From Tritonibacter horizontis (GTDB lineage Bacteria; Pseudomonadota; Alphaproteobacteria; Rhodobacterales; Rhodobacteraceae), in contig NZ_LPUY01000093.1 in assembly GCF_001518015.1 (NCBI RefSeq), positions 1 through 37,916 on the forward strand: 37,916 bases of DNA. Reading direction: 5' to 3'. Below, piece by piece: positions 23,061-32,140 of this stretch. Each line of letters opens with the position of its first letter. The first letter of the stretch is position 1. A program made the translations under genes and the position numbers. Under the pieces are notes generated by a model. The model made no database searches. It worked only from the letters and a program-made list of their open reading frames with translations, and was not told the DNA's origin.

Positions 23061-24002
23061 TCACGCAGACGCGTGGACCTGCGCAAGGCCCAGTTCAGCG
23101 CATATCGCCTTGCACCGCGCATCGGCGAGCGGAGCCAGAGGGGGCAAGACCGCAGACCAAGTCGGATCGTCATACAGCGCACCAAGCAGCGCCTTGACGA
23201 CGACCAGCCCACCATTGCCGTCCACCGCCTCGATCCGCTTCGCGGCCCGCGCCCGCAGACTGTCATCCGCGTGCCCCATGTAAAGCGCGACACAATCTGC
23301 CGGAAAAAGATTGACCATGCCGCCGATCATCCCAGCCCCCCCGGCCGCAACCATGTTCGGCACAATCCGATCGTCCCCGGTAAAGATCGACAGCTCTGGA
23401 AAAGCCTCTATCAGAGCCAGCCCACTATCGAGATTGCCGGTGGAATCCTTGAGGCCAATCACCAAATTGCCCAATCGCGCCTGAACCATACGAACGAGCG
23501 TCGGCGTGAAAGTGACGCCCGAAAAGAAGGGAAAGTTGTAAAGAACAATTTCAAGCCCAGGCCGACCAGCGCGTGCAACAACGGCGGCGTAAAAATCCGC
23601 CACGGCTGCATCCGAACTCGCAGTGTAGTAAAAGGGCGGAATGATCAGCGCGGCGCGGCAACCCAACTCGGCGCAAGCCGCGTAGAGCGCCGCAGCATCA
23701 TCAACGGACGCGGCAATAATGCCGGGCACCTGCCGCCCCATATCGTGGCCTGCGGCCTTCATCGCCCGCAGCGCCTCGATCTTCTGGCGTGATGACAGCG
23801 AGGCACCCTCGCCAGTAGTTCCAAACACGGACGTGAAGGCACAGCCCGCCGCGCGCATTTTTTCGCAATGGGTCAGCAGGCGTGTCAAATCGATATCCTG
23901 CCCCGGTGAAACCGGCGTAACGGCGGCGCCAACCACCCCTTTGAAATCGGTTCCTGCGCGCATCTGGGTGGCCTTTCTGAATGAAAACAGGGCGTTGCTC
24001 AT
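23061..24002 (-). CDS. Dihydrodipicolinate synthase-family lyase/aldolase
   Basis: 313-residue class I (beta/alpha)8 lyase of the DapA/NAL family. The signature GTTGEGASLS (61-70), Tyr155 in YNFPF and the Schiff-base Lys185 in GLKDSTG are all present. Besides DapA, the family includes N-acetylneuraminate lyase, 2-keto-3-deoxygluconate aldolase and 2-keto-3-deoxy-arabonate dehydratase. The position as first gene of a rhamnosidase/sugar-kinase operon argues for a sugar-acid or deoxy-ketose substrate instead of lysine synthesis. The start is either 24002 or Met14 at 23963, the latter having AAAGG before it and giving the usual distance to the first barrel strand. The exact reaction cannot be read from sequence. 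Confidence 0.85.
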   Translation of the reverse strand: MSNALFSFRKATQMRAGTDFKGVVGAAVTPVSPGQDIDLTRLLTHCEKMRAAGCAFTSVFGTTGEGASLSSRQKIEALRAMKAAGHDMGRQVPGIIAASVDDAAALYAACAELGCRAALIIPPFYYTASSDAAVADFYAAVVARAGRPGLEIVLYNFPFFSGVTFTPTLVRMVQARLGNLVIGLKDSTGNLDSGLALIEAFPELSIFTGDDRIVPNMVAAGGAGMIGGMVNLFPADCVALYMGHADDSLRARAAKRIEAVDGNGGLVVVKALLGALYDDPTWSAVLPPLAPLADARCKAICAELGLAQVHASA

Positions 24003-24024
24003 CGATACTCTTAGTCATAGCATA

Positions 24025-24039
24025 ACTGATCCAATCAGT
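24025..24039. promoter_or_regulatory. Inverted repeat in the locus 1 divergent promoter
   Basis: ACTGAT-CCA-ATCAGT is a perfect 6 bp inverted repeat with a 3-base centre. It lies in the 160-base gap between the lyase gene (minus) and dctP (plus), about 23 bases before the lyase start. TGAT-N3-ATCA-like sites are bound by several FCD-type GntR regulators, so it is a reasonable operator for the regulator at 22337-23014. Confidence 0.45.
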
Positions 24040-24162
24040 GTTTACATAAGCGAAATCTCTTTGTAAAGTCCTGCCAGTCGCCGCGCAAAGAGGAGCTTGC
24101 CTTTTGGCAGTGCTGCGGTTGAACTGCCTTGCAACACACGTCTTTTTGGGGAGGACAAGATA

Positions 24163-25155
24163 ATGAAACTCACACGCACACTGGCCGCGTTCGCAATGGG
24201 CACCGCCCTGGTTGCGCCCGTGCAGGCCGCCGCTGATCCGATTGAGATCAAATACACCACTGCTTCGGTGCCCAGCGATCTGCACACCCGTGCGATGCAG
24301 GTATTCAAGGATGAGCTGGAAGCCCGCGCCGCCGGCGCCTTCGATGTGCAGCTTTTCGATTCCGGATCGCTCTTTGCACAAGGTGCCGATCTGGACGCCC
24401 TGCAACGCGGCAATGCCGAGATGACCTATTTGTCCTATCAGCTGATTGCTGATGCCATTCCGGAATACAGCCTGCTCACTGCCGGTTACCTGTTCCAAAA
24501 CCCCGCCCATTACCGGACCTTCCTCGCCTCTGATATTGGCGCTGAATTCAAAGCAAAAGTCTCTGAAGAGATGGACGTCCAGCTGTTGGATACCTGCTAC
24601 CTCGGCACCCGCCAGCTAAACCTGCGCAAAGCACGGGATGTCCAGACACCCGCGGACCTGGATGGCCTGAAACTGCGTATGCCCGGCTCTGACGCCTGGC
24701 TGTTCCTCGGCTCAGCACTTGGCGCCGCCCCGACGCCACTACCCTTCGGCGAAGTCTACCTCGGGCTGCAAACCGGCACTATCGACGCGCAGGACAATCC
24801 GCTGCCAACCGTGGAAGCCGCGAAATTCTACGAAGTCACCAAACAGATCGTTCTTACCAGCCACCTGGTCGACGGCATCAACATCGCCATCAACAACGAA
24901 ACCTGGGACAAACTTTCGGACGATCAGAAAACGGCCGTGAGCGAAGCAGCGGTGGCGTCTTGTGATTGGAACAACGCCGAGCGCACTGCAAACGAAGAGC
25001 GCCTTGTGGATTTTTTGACCTCCGAAGGGCTGCAGGTTGTGACGCCTGACGTCGATGCCTTCCGTACCCATGTACAGGATGTCTATTTCTCGTCCGAACG
25101 CTCCAAATCCTGGCCCGAAGGCTGGGTCGAGCAGATCAACGCCATGGCGGAGTGA
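24163..25155 (+). CDS. dctP: TRAP transporter substrate-binding protein, DctP family
   Basis: 330-residue periplasmic binding protein. The ATG at 24163 follows GGGGAGGA and opens a signal peptide (KLTRTLAAFAMGTALVAPVQAAA, cleavage about residue 24). The mature part has the DctP features: the Arg that clamps a substrate carboxylate in LDGLKLRMPGS, the PTPLPFGEVYLGLQTGTIDAQDN segment and the C-terminal lid helices. It binds an organic acid or sugar acid and hands it to the DctQM membrane complex that follows. It is divergent from the rhamnosidase operon and shares the promoter gap 24003-24162. The ligand is probably a product of, or the substrate for, locus 1 enzymes. Confidence 0.92.
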   Translation: MKLTRTLAAFAMGTALVAPVQAAADPIEIKYTTASVPSDLHTRAMQVFKDELEARAAGAFDVQLFDSGSLFAQGADLDALQRGNAEMTYLSYQLIADAIPEYSLLTAGYLFQNPAHYRTFLASDIGAEFKAKVSEEMDVQLLDTCYLGTRQLNLRKARDVQTPADLDGLKLRMPGSDAWLFLGSALGAAPTPLPFGEVYLGLQTGTIDAQDNPLPTVEAAKFYEVTKQIVLTSHLVDGINIAINNETWDKLSDDQKTAVSEAAVASCDWNNAERTANEERLVDFLTSEGLQVVTPDVDAFRTHVQDVYFSSERSKSWPEGWVEQINAMAE

Positions 25156-25676
25156 GCCGTGTGAGCGCACGTGCAGACGAACAAGCTTCGACCCTGCTCG
25201 ACAATCTCGGCCGCCTGCTTTCCCGGGCGGCCGATGTTGTCGGGATCACGTTGTTTCTGGCGGCTTTCGCTGGTTTCATCCTGCAGGTTTTCTTTCGCTA
25301 TGTGATGGGGACGCCACTGATCTGGTCGGAAGAATTCGTGATGATCGCGTTTATCTGGACGGTATTCTGGGCGGCCGCCTTTATCGTTCCGATCCGCGAG
25401 CACGTGACCTTTGATGTGGTCTACGTTGTTCTGTCACCAGCATGGCAGCGCGCACTGGCGATTTTTGCCATGATCACCGGCATAATCGCCTTTGGACTGC
25501 TGGTCCTGCCGGTGCTCGACTACCTCGACTTCCTAACCCGCAAGAAAAGCCCGGTGCTGCGTATTCCAATGCACTGGATTTATGGCTGCTACCTGTTCTT
25601 CGTGGTGGGTTTCCTTTTCAAACTGCTTGCCCGCCTGATCCAGCTACTCGGACCGAATTGGCGCAAGGCCCTCTAA
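25152..25676 (+). CDS. dctQ: TRAP transporter small permease, DctQ family
   Basis: 174 residues from a GTG start overlapping the dctP stop (GTGA at 25152-25155). Four transmembrane segments at about 27-49, 63-84, 103-125 and 142-165. The family motif FRYVMGTPLIWSEEFVMIAFIW is spread over residues 48-69. It forms the Q part of the sodium-driven QM transporter. A second GTG three codons later could also be used. Confidence 0.9.
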   Translation: MSRVSARADEQASTLLDNLGRLLSRAADVVGITLFLAAFAGFILQVFFRYVMGTPLIWSEEFVMIAFIWTVFWAAAFIVPIREHVTFDVVYVVLSPAWQRALAIFAMITGIIAFGLLVLPVLDYLDFLTRKKSPVLRIPMHWIYGCYLFFVVGFLFKLLARLIQLLGPNWRKAL

Positions 25677-25691
25677 TTCATAGGCTTTTCG

Positions 25692-26996
25692 ATGGAATTC
25701 TTTACCGATAACGCGCTCTTGCTGATGATCGGGCTGCTGATAGCTACCACTGTTGCGGGCCTGCCGATGGGCATCGCCATGATCGTGTCCAGCGTGTTTT
25801 ACCTGCTGATGGCAGGGCGTGATGTGGGACTCGCGGCGGAAAACGTCCTGAATGGTGTGTTCGGCAATTTCGTCGCTCTTGCCGTGCCGCTGTTCATCTT
25901 TGCCGCCAATATCATGAACGCTGGCAAGGTGTCGGATCGATTGCTCGCCTTCGCACTTGCACTGGTCGGGCGCGTGCCCGGTGGGCTGGCGCAGGTGAAT
26001 ATCCTGACGTCGTTGATCTTTTCCGGCATGTCCGGCTCGGCGATCTCCGATGCCGCCGGCGTGGGAAAGGTCATCACCGATATGATGACGAAAGACGGGC
26101 GCTACCCGCGCGGCTTTGCCGGGGCCATCACCGCGACATCCGCCGTTATCGGGCCGATCTTTCCGCCGTCGATCCCGATGGTCTTTTACGCGCTGATCTC
26201 CTCCACATCCGTTGGCGCACTCTTCTTGGGCGGTGTCGTGCCGGCGCTCCTGCTTGTAGTGGTACTTGGGGTTGCTGTGATGATCATGGCAAAACTCCGC
26301 GGGTTCCCAGTGGAAGAGGCGATCCTGTGGCGAGCCTTTCCCCTGATTTTTCTGCGTGCGCTGCCTGCGCTCCTGATGCCTGTGATCTTGCTTGGCGGCA
26401 TCTACTCCGGTGTTTTCACCCCGACAGAAGCCGCCGCCGTCTCCGCCTTTTACGCCCTGCTTTTGGCCGCTTTTGCTTATCGGGTGTTGGGCTGGCTTGA
26501 GTTTTTTGAAGTTGTACGCGCCACGGTGCGCACGACGGCCGTCGTCACCATCGTGCTGTGCGGGGCTTTCATCTTCAACTATGTCATTACGGTTGAGCGG
26601 GTACCGCTGCAGGTGTTCGGCCTGTTTGAAAGCATGGAGCTGAGCACCATAGAATTCCTGTTGCTGCTCAACTTGCTGTATCTGGTCATGGGCTGTTTTC
26701 TGGATGTGTCCACCATCATGCTGGTGGTCACGCCGCTTTTCATCCCGACAGCTGCTGCCCTGGGCATTGACCTGACCCATCTCGGCGTTGTTCTGGTGTT
26801 CAATATGATGCTTGGGTTGATTACGCCGCCTTATGGCATCCTTCTTTTCATTATCAAGGCATTGAACGGCATCCCCGTGGGCGAGATGATCCGCGAAGTT
26901 TGGATCTTTCTGGCGATCCTGATTTCGATCCTGATGCTTTTGACCTTTGTGCCCCAGCTGGTGCTCTGGCTGCCCACAGCGGCGGGGATGCTGTAG
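25692..26996 (+). CDS. dctM: TRAP transporter large permease, DctM family
   Basis: 434-residue inner-membrane transporter with about twelve hydrophobic segments. Typical DctM blocks are ALAVPLFIFAANIMN, SGMSGSAISDAAGVGKV (the elevator-domain hairpin with the sodium-binding GSA...D region) and GLITPPYGILLFIIKAL. It is 15 bases after dctQ and completes the first PQM set. It converges on uxuB; the 79-base gap 26997-27075 has no clear terminator. Confidence 0.93.
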   Translation: MEFFTDNALLLMIGLLIATTVAGLPMGIAMIVSSVFYLLMAGRDVGLAAENVLNGVFGNFVALAVPLFIFAANIMNAGKVSDRLLAFALALVGRVPGGLAQVNILTSLIFSGMSGSAISDAAGVGKVITDMMTKDGRYPRGFAGAITATSAVIGPIFPPSIPMVFYALISSTSVGALFLGGVVPALLLVVVLGVAVMIMAKLRGFPVEEAILWRAFPLIFLRALPALLMPVILLGGIYSGVFTPTEAAAVSAFYALLLAAFAYRVLGWLEFFEVVRATVRTTAVVTIVLCGAFIFNYVITVERVPLQVFGLFESMELSTIEFLLLLNLLYLVMGCFLDVSTIMLVVTPLFIPTAAALGIDLTHLGVVLVFNMMLGLITPPYGILLFIIKALNGIPVGEMIREVWIFLAILISILMLLTFVPQLVLWLPTAAGML

Positions 26997-27075
26997 GCAG
27001 GCCTGAAAATGCGCTGATCTTAGTGGCGCGGCGCTGAGTGACATGCCCGAGGGCCAGCCCGAAGTCCCCGGCGGC

Positions 27076-28479
27076 TCAGGCGCAGGCGGCGACTGCGGCT
27101 TTGAGATCGACTTCGACGCGCGCAAAGGCTCGCTGGACGCCCGCCATGAATATGTCATTCGCGGCGAGATCTGCGGGTGCCAGGGAGGGAAGCGACAGGA
27201 CGGCAGCCACGGGATCATCTGCCTGCACTGCGCGGTGTAGCTCCTGCTGGCGTGGGTCGTCGATGGGAGGAAGTGATCGAAGCCCCTGGATCCAGGCCGC
27301 AATCGCAAGGGCGGAAACGGACCAGGGGCGACCCGCCGCGATATTGGCAGCAACAGGCGCAAATAGCCGCTGCGGCATCTTCTGACTGCTGTCGGTGGCG
27401 ATCTGCGCCAGTCGGTGCCGCAGGCGGGTGTTTTCAAAGCGCAACAGCAGATCATCCGCGTAATCCGCGATCCGGACGCCGGCGGGTAGCTGCAGGGTCG
27501 GCGCTTGTTCGGCCAGCATCAGACGTCGCAGCAGATCGCGCAAACCAGCATCCGCCATGCAATCCGCGACCGTTTCATAACCGAGCAACTGACCCGTCCA
27601 GGCCAGCGTCGTATGCGCACCGTTCAAGAGGCGCAATTTCATCTCCTCGAAAGGTCGCACATCCTTGACCAGAACGGCCCCCCCGTCGGCAAAGGGTGGC
27701 GGCGGGCCAACAAAATCATCCTCGATGACCCATTGGCGAAAAGGTTCGCACAGGATCGCGTTTGGATCCGGTCGACCCAAGGCATTCTGGACGGCGGCTC
27801 GGCTGTCATCGGTCATCGCCGGAACAATCCTGTCGACCATCGACGAGGGGAACCGGACATGCGCGGCGATCCAGGCGGCAAGCGCAGGATCGCGGGCCTC
27901 GGCAAAGCCCAGAACAGCGGCCCGGGTCAGGACCCCATTGTGGGGCTGGTTGTCACAGGACAGAATGGTGAGGCCGCTCAGACCCGCTGCGCGCCGACGC
28001 CCAAGCCCTGACACGATGACGCCGATCGCCGTTGAGGGGGCGCCCCCCGCCAGATCCGACTTTACACCGGGATGGTCGAAATCCAGCGCGCCATCCCGCG
28101 TACAATAACCCTTTTCCGTGATCGTCAGCAGGATAAGCGACATCTGAGGGCTGGCGATCAGTGCTGGCAGGGCGTCGGTCCCATCGCGCACCGGGTGGCA
28201 ACTACCGCGCAGGACGCCGATCTCGCGCAGGGTTACCGTGTCGCCATCGGCTTCGGCCACGTGATAGCGCCCGTCGGCTGTGTCCAGCGCATCAAGCGCC
28301 GCGACGCCGGAATTGAGCCGGGCCGCCACCACGCCCCAGTCACCACCTGCCACGGTCAGCCCGTGATGCAGGTACACCATGGGATGGGCGCGCGCGAATG
28401 CACCGAAACCCAGGTGCAAAATTCGGGGGCGCAGGGTGGTGGGATCATAGGAACACGGAACGTGGGTGCAGGTCGTCAT
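27076..28479 (-). CDS. uxuB: Fructuronate reductase (mannitol dehydrogenase family)
   Basis: 467-residue NAD(P)H-dependent oxidoreductase of the long-chain mannitol dehydrogenase family, reducing D-fructuronate to D-mannonate. The N-terminal Rossmann region has ILHLGFGAFARAH (20-32), SCDNQPHNG (174-182) is the family block, and the catalytic KxxxxNxxH motif is Lys281, Asn286, His289 in KLRLLNGAH. The presence of UxuA, a beta-glucuronidase and UxuR-like operators in the same locus favours UxuB over mannitol dehydrogenase. It overlaps the GH31 gene (ATGA at 28476-28479) and is last in the minus-strand operon starting at 32656. Confidence 0.88.
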   Translation of the reverse strand: MTTCTHVPCSYDPTTLRPRILHLGFGAFARAHPMVYLHHGLTVAGGDWGVVAARLNSGVAALDALDTADGRYHVAEADGDTVTLREIGVLRGSCHPVRDGTDALPALIASPQMSLILLTITEKGYCTRDGALDFDHPGVKSDLAGGAPSTAIGVIVSGLGRRRAAGLSGLTILSCDNQPHNGVLTRAAVLGFAEARDPALAAWIAAHVRFPSSMVDRIVPAMTDDSRAAVQNALGRPDPNAILCEPFRQWVIEDDFVGPPPPFADGGAVLVKDVRPFEEMKLRLLNGAHTTLAWTGQLLGYETVADCMADAGLRDLLRRLMLAEQAPTLQLPAGVRIADYADDLLLRFENTRLRHRLAQIATDSSQKMPQRLFAPVAANIAAGRPWSVSALAIAAWIQGLRSLPPIDDPRQQELHRAVQADDPVAAVLSLPSLAPADLAANDIFMAGVQRAFARVEVDLKAAVAACA

Positions 28480-30830
28480 AGGGGGATCCTTGTCTCTGTG
28501 AGTAGCGTCCGGCGTTCGCCTGCGGGCAGGATGATGTCCGCCTCCGGGATCACCGGGCGGCCTGGCCCTTCGCTCCGTGTGGTCAGTCGGATAGCCTCGT
28601 CATCGCTGGTCAGTTCAAGATGTGTGAGACACCAAGCGCCATCTTTGGTGCTGCCATCGTCTTCGAACAGAAAACTTGTTCCCTGGTCATGGCCCATCGC
28701 CGGAAAGAGCGCCAGAACGCGCGCGGTCTCCGCATCAGGGGTGGCGCGCGCGGCACCGAGCCCCATCGGGATCACCGCACCGCCCCGTACAAACAGCGGA
28801 ATGGTCGCGGGTTCCACTGGTAAATCAAGCCACTGGCCGCCGTCGTGCCAGAGACCGGTCTGGAAATCCCACCAGCCGCCCGGATGGCGCGGCAAATAAA
28901 CCGAGCGCGTCTCTGCCCCTTTGTCGAGCACGGTTGCCACCAGAAGATCACGCCCGAGCAGGAAGCTGTCGCTTTCGCTCCAGGCTTCCGGATCCTGCCC
29001 AAAATCGAGAAAAAGCGGTCGCAGCATTGGTTCGCTCTGCTGCGCAGCCTGCCAAAGGCAGGTATAGAGATACGGCAAGAGCTGATAGCGCAGGCGAATG
29101 GCGTCCCGGATCAGGTCTGCCACCTCCGGATACATCCACGGTTCATTCACTGTCGCATCATCGTTCCAGGAATGGATGGTGAAGCGCGGGTGAAAGATAC
29201 CGTTCTGCACCCAGCGCAGGAACAGTTCCGGCTCTGGTCGCGGACCGGAGAAACCGCCAACATCATGGCCAATGTTGTAAAACCCCGAAAGGCTCATTCC
29301 CAGACCCATGCGCTGATTCCAGCGCAGGGTCTTCCAGTCGGTGCGGTTGTCGCCGCTCCAGGTCTGGGCATAGCGCTGCAACCCAGGCGCACCGGAGCGA
29401 CTGATCAGATAGGGCCGCGTGTCCGGCGCGTGAGCCTGCTGCGCCTCGGCCGAGGCGCGCGTCATCAGGATCGGCATGACGGGTCGCATCAAGGCAATGT
29501 CGATACTATCCCCAAAGCCGGCGCATTGCGCGTGTCGATCCCAGATCTCGTATTCGTTGTTGTCGTTCCAGGTCGAACCGATACCGCGCCCCAACAAGGC
29601 CGTGGTGACGTTGGACTTCCACCAGTCCACCGTGGCTGCATTGGTGAAATCAAGGTGAGACCCCTCGTCGTCCCAGAACACCGACCGTTCGGGCCCGCAA
29701 TTCGCGTCCGCCTCGGGGCTCGCACGAAGGAACAATCCTGCATCCGCAACCTCGCCATAGCGGGGGTGGTCCTGCAACAGGCAAGGCTTGATATTGGCGA
29801 TCAGATGGATGCCCTTATCCGCAAACTTCGCCGCCATGCCTTCGGGATCGGGCATCTTGTCGTCATTCCAGTTAAAAACGTACCGCTTGGCACCAATCGA
29901 CGTATACCCCGAGGACATCTGGAAACTGTCACAGGGGATCTGATGTGCTTCAATCTGGTCGAGGAACCCCTCCAATTGCGCCTGCGCATCCGGGGCGTCG
30001 GTATAGGACATCGTGGAGCCGGAATAGCCAAGGCTCCACCGGGGTGGGAAGGCCGTGCCGCCGGTCAGTTGCTCCTGGCGTTTCACAAGGTCCAGCAGCT
30101 CCGGTGCCCAGGACATGTAGAAATCCAGATCCCCATCCTCTGCCCGATAGGCACGGTAGGGCGCGTGGTAGTTGTCCAGCTCATTGCCGAGATCGAACCA
30201 GCAGCTGGCCAGATTGTCATAGAAGATCGACCAGCAGCCGGCGGTTTCGGTGCGCGTCAGGGTGAAGGGGACGTGTTTGTAAAGCGGGTCGGTCCGCTCT
30301 GCGTCATATCCCATCGCGTCAAGGTTGCGCATCTCGTAGCGTTTGCCAGCCCGGTTGAGCGGCCCGGTCTTCTCCCCAAGGCCAAATACCGCCTCACCCG
30401 CGGTGCGGGACAGAAAATGCGCGTGCGCGTGGTCGCGCAGGCCAAGGTGGATGCCCCCGGTGGCGCGATCCTTGGCAAAACAGTGCCACTCGCCATCGAT
30501 CCGCGCCTCCCAGATCATCTGCAGCGGTGTCAACACCCGCAAGCGCAGGGTCTCTGTTGCGATGCAGATTTCGTCCGACGTGGTCGTGACCTTCGGACTG
30601 GGGCAGGAAAATCCCGACAGGTCCTGGCGATCCCGACCGGCCCAGGGCGCATCCCCGCCCGGTGCAACGGTCCATGTGCGCCCCAGACGCCAGGCCCCGT
30701 CCTTTTGCAAGGAGACCCGGAACAGGGTTGGCTCCAGCACGCAGATTTGCAGCAGGTGGCGCCCTTCGAGGCGCAGCGTGACGCCGGTGGCGGTCTCTGC
30801 CGCCAGCTCCCAGGATTTCAAGCACTTCAT
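28476..30830 (-). CDS. GH31 alpha-glycosidase
   Basis: 784-residue retaining exo-alpha-glycosidase. The N-terminal beta domain is followed by the (beta/alpha)8 barrel with FPPRWSLGYSGSTMSY, the nucleophile Asp423 in STWNDNNEYE and the acid/base Asp494 in TWSGDNRTDW, then GFYNIGHDVGGF. The WNDNNE form of the nucleophile loop is typical of alpha-glucosidase-like members; GH31 also contains alpha-xylosidases and sulfoquinovosidases, so the sugar is not fixed by motif alone. No signal peptide is present, so it acts in the cytoplasm. It overlaps the TRAP permease by one base (TAATG at 30828-30832 on the minus strand) and uxuB by four. It probably trims a neutral sugar from an imported acidic oligosaccharide. 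Confidence 0.9.
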   Translation of the reverse strand: MKCLKSWELAAETATGVTLRLEGRHLLQICVLEPTLFRVSLQKDGAWRLGRTWTVAPGGDAPWAGRDRQDLSGFSCPSPKVTTTSDEICIATETLRLRVLTPLQMIWEARIDGEWHCFAKDRATGGIHLGLRDHAHAHFLSRTAGEAVFGLGEKTGPLNRAGKRYEMRNLDAMGYDAERTDPLYKHVPFTLTRTETAGCWSIFYDNLASCWFDLGNELDNYHAPYRAYRAEDGDLDFYMSWAPELLDLVKRQEQLTGGTAFPPRWSLGYSGSTMSYTDAPDAQAQLEGFLDQIEAHQIPCDSFQMSSGYTSIGAKRYVFNWNDDKMPDPEGMAAKFADKGIHLIANIKPCLLQDHPRYGEVADAGLFLRASPEADANCGPERSVFWDDEGSHLDFTNAATVDWWKSNVTTALLGRGIGSTWNDNNEYEIWDRHAQCAGFGDSIDIALMRPVMPILMTRASAEAQQAHAPDTRPYLISRSGAPGLQRYAQTWSGDNRTDWKTLRWNQRMGLGMSLSGFYNIGHDVGGFSGPRPEPELFLRWVQNGIFHPRFTIHSWNDDATVNEPWMYPEVADLIRDAIRLRYQLLPYLYTCLWQAAQQSEPMLRPLFLDFGQDPEAWSESDSFLLGRDLLVATVLDKGAETRSVYLPRHPGGWWDFQTGLWHDGGQWLDLPVEPATIPLFVRGGAVIPMGLGAARATPDAETARVLALFPAMGHDQGTSFLFEDDGSTKDGAWCLTHLELTSDDEAIRLTTRSEGPGRPVIPEADIILPAGERRTLLTETRIPL

Positions 30831-32131
30831 TATTGATACCCAAGCAGCAGACGAGGAAGGAACAGGCTGATTTCAGGCACATAGGTCACCAGCATCAGCA
30901 GGCCGAACAACAATGCGTAGAACGGCAGCAACGGGCGGATCACCTTGGCGATGGATGTGCCGCCGACCGAGCACCCGACAAACAACGCCGACCCCACCGG
31001 AGGGGTGCAGATCCCGATGCAGAGGTTCAGCGTCATCACGATGCCGAAATGGACGGGATCCATCCCCAGACCTTTGACCACCGGCATGAAAATCGGGGTG
31101 AAGATCAGCAGCGCTGGCGTCATGTCCATGAAGGTCCCGACAATCAGCAAAGCAATGTTGATGGCCAACAGAATGGCGAGCGGATTGTCCGACAGCCCAA
31201 GCAGGAAATCCGAAATCGCAAAGGGGATGCCGCCAAAGGCCATCACCCGGCTCATTGCGATCGACGCTCCGATCATCAACAGCACGACCGAAGTGGTCAC
31301 CGCGCTTTCAATCAGGATTCGTGGCATATCCTTCAACGTGATCTCGCGATACCAGATCAGCGCCAACGCCAAAGTATAGAGAACCGCCGCGGCGGAGGCT
31401 TCGGTTGCGGTGAATACGCCAGAGATGATGCCTCCCATGACGATCACGATCAGTCCCAGCGGCAACACCGCGTCGCGAGCGGCCGCCCAGACCTCGCTCA
31501 GGGCCGGGCGCGGAGCCACCGGATAGCCGCGGCGCTTGGCAATGATCCCGGCGACGATCATCAACCCCACGCCCATCAGGATCCCCGGCACATAGCCCGC
31601 CACAAAGAGCGCGGCGATAGAGGTTCCCCCGGTAATCAGTGAATAAACGATCAGCGTCGCAGAGGGCGGGATCAGGAGCCCGGTCGGGCAGGAGGCGATA
31701 TTGACGGCAGCGGAAAACGCCGGGTCGTAGCCTTCCTTTTTTTGCAGCGGCGCCATCACGCCCCCAACAGCAGCAGCCGAGGCCACGGCGGAACCGGAGA
31801 TCGAGCCGAACATCATGTTGGCGATCACGTTGCAATGGGCCAGCGCGCCGGGCAGACGCCCCCCCAGAACCTTGGCAAAGTTAATAAGCCGCATGGCAAT
31901 GCCACCGCGGTTCATGATGTTGCCTGCCAGGATGAAAAAGGGAATGGCCAGCAGGGTGAAACTGTCGAGACCAGAGGCCATCTGCTGCGCCACGATGAAC
32001 AGCGATTGATCCACCCCCATGAACAGGAAAAAGGTGACTGTCGTCGCGATACCAATCGAAAAGGCGATCGGCACCCCCAGCGCCATGAGAATGCCAAAGC
32101 TGCCAAAAAGAAGAAAAATAGGAGTCGTCAT
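30830..32131 (-). CDS. dctM: TRAP transporter large permease, DctM family
   Basis: 433 residues with about twelve transmembrane segments and the DctM hallmarks ALGVPIAFSIGIAT, LAIPFFILAGNIMN, GSISGSAVASAAAVGGVM and LCIGICTPPVGSALFVG. It works with the Q subunit 9 bases upstream and with the DctP encoded divergently at 32916. It is followed directly by the GH31 gene, so uptake and hydrolysis are transcribed together. Confidence 0.93.
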   Translation of the reverse strand: MTTPIFLLFGSFGILMALGVPIAFSIGIATTVTFFLFMGVDQSLFIVAQQMASGLDSFTLLAIPFFILAGNIMNRGGIAMRLINFAKVLGGRLPGALAHCNVIANMMFGSISGSAVASAAAVGGVMAPLQKKEGYDPAFSAAVNIASCPTGLLIPPSATLIVYSLITGGTSIAALFVAGYVPGILMGVGLMIVAGIIAKRRGYPVAPRPALSEVWAAARDAVLPLGLIVIVMGGIISGVFTATEASAAAVLYTLALALIWYREITLKDMPRILIESAVTTSVVLLMIGASIAMSRVMAFGGIPFAISDFLLGLSDNPLAILLAINIALLIVGTFMDMTPALLIFTPIFMPVVKGLGMDPVHFGIVMTLNLCIGICTPPVGSALFVGCSVGGTSIAKVIRPLLPFYALLFGLLMLVTYVPEISLFLPRLLLGYQ

Positions 32132-32140
32132 GTCGCCGCC

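Noticed and set aside
22337-23293. 318-residue form of the GntR regulator
   Set aside because: The first 93 residues lie antisense-free but inside the lyase gene in another frame and are Arg/Trp-rich. A GTG with AAGGAAGG at 23014 gives the usual family length.
25644-27455. 603-residue minus-strand frame opposite dctM
   Set aside because: It is antisense to a full-length, well-conserved TRAP permease and is rich in Arg, His and Gln, the composition expected of a shadow frame.
28845-30836. 663-residue plus-strand frame opposite the GH31 gene
   Set aside because: Shadow of a gene with intact catalytic motifs; no family motif of its own.
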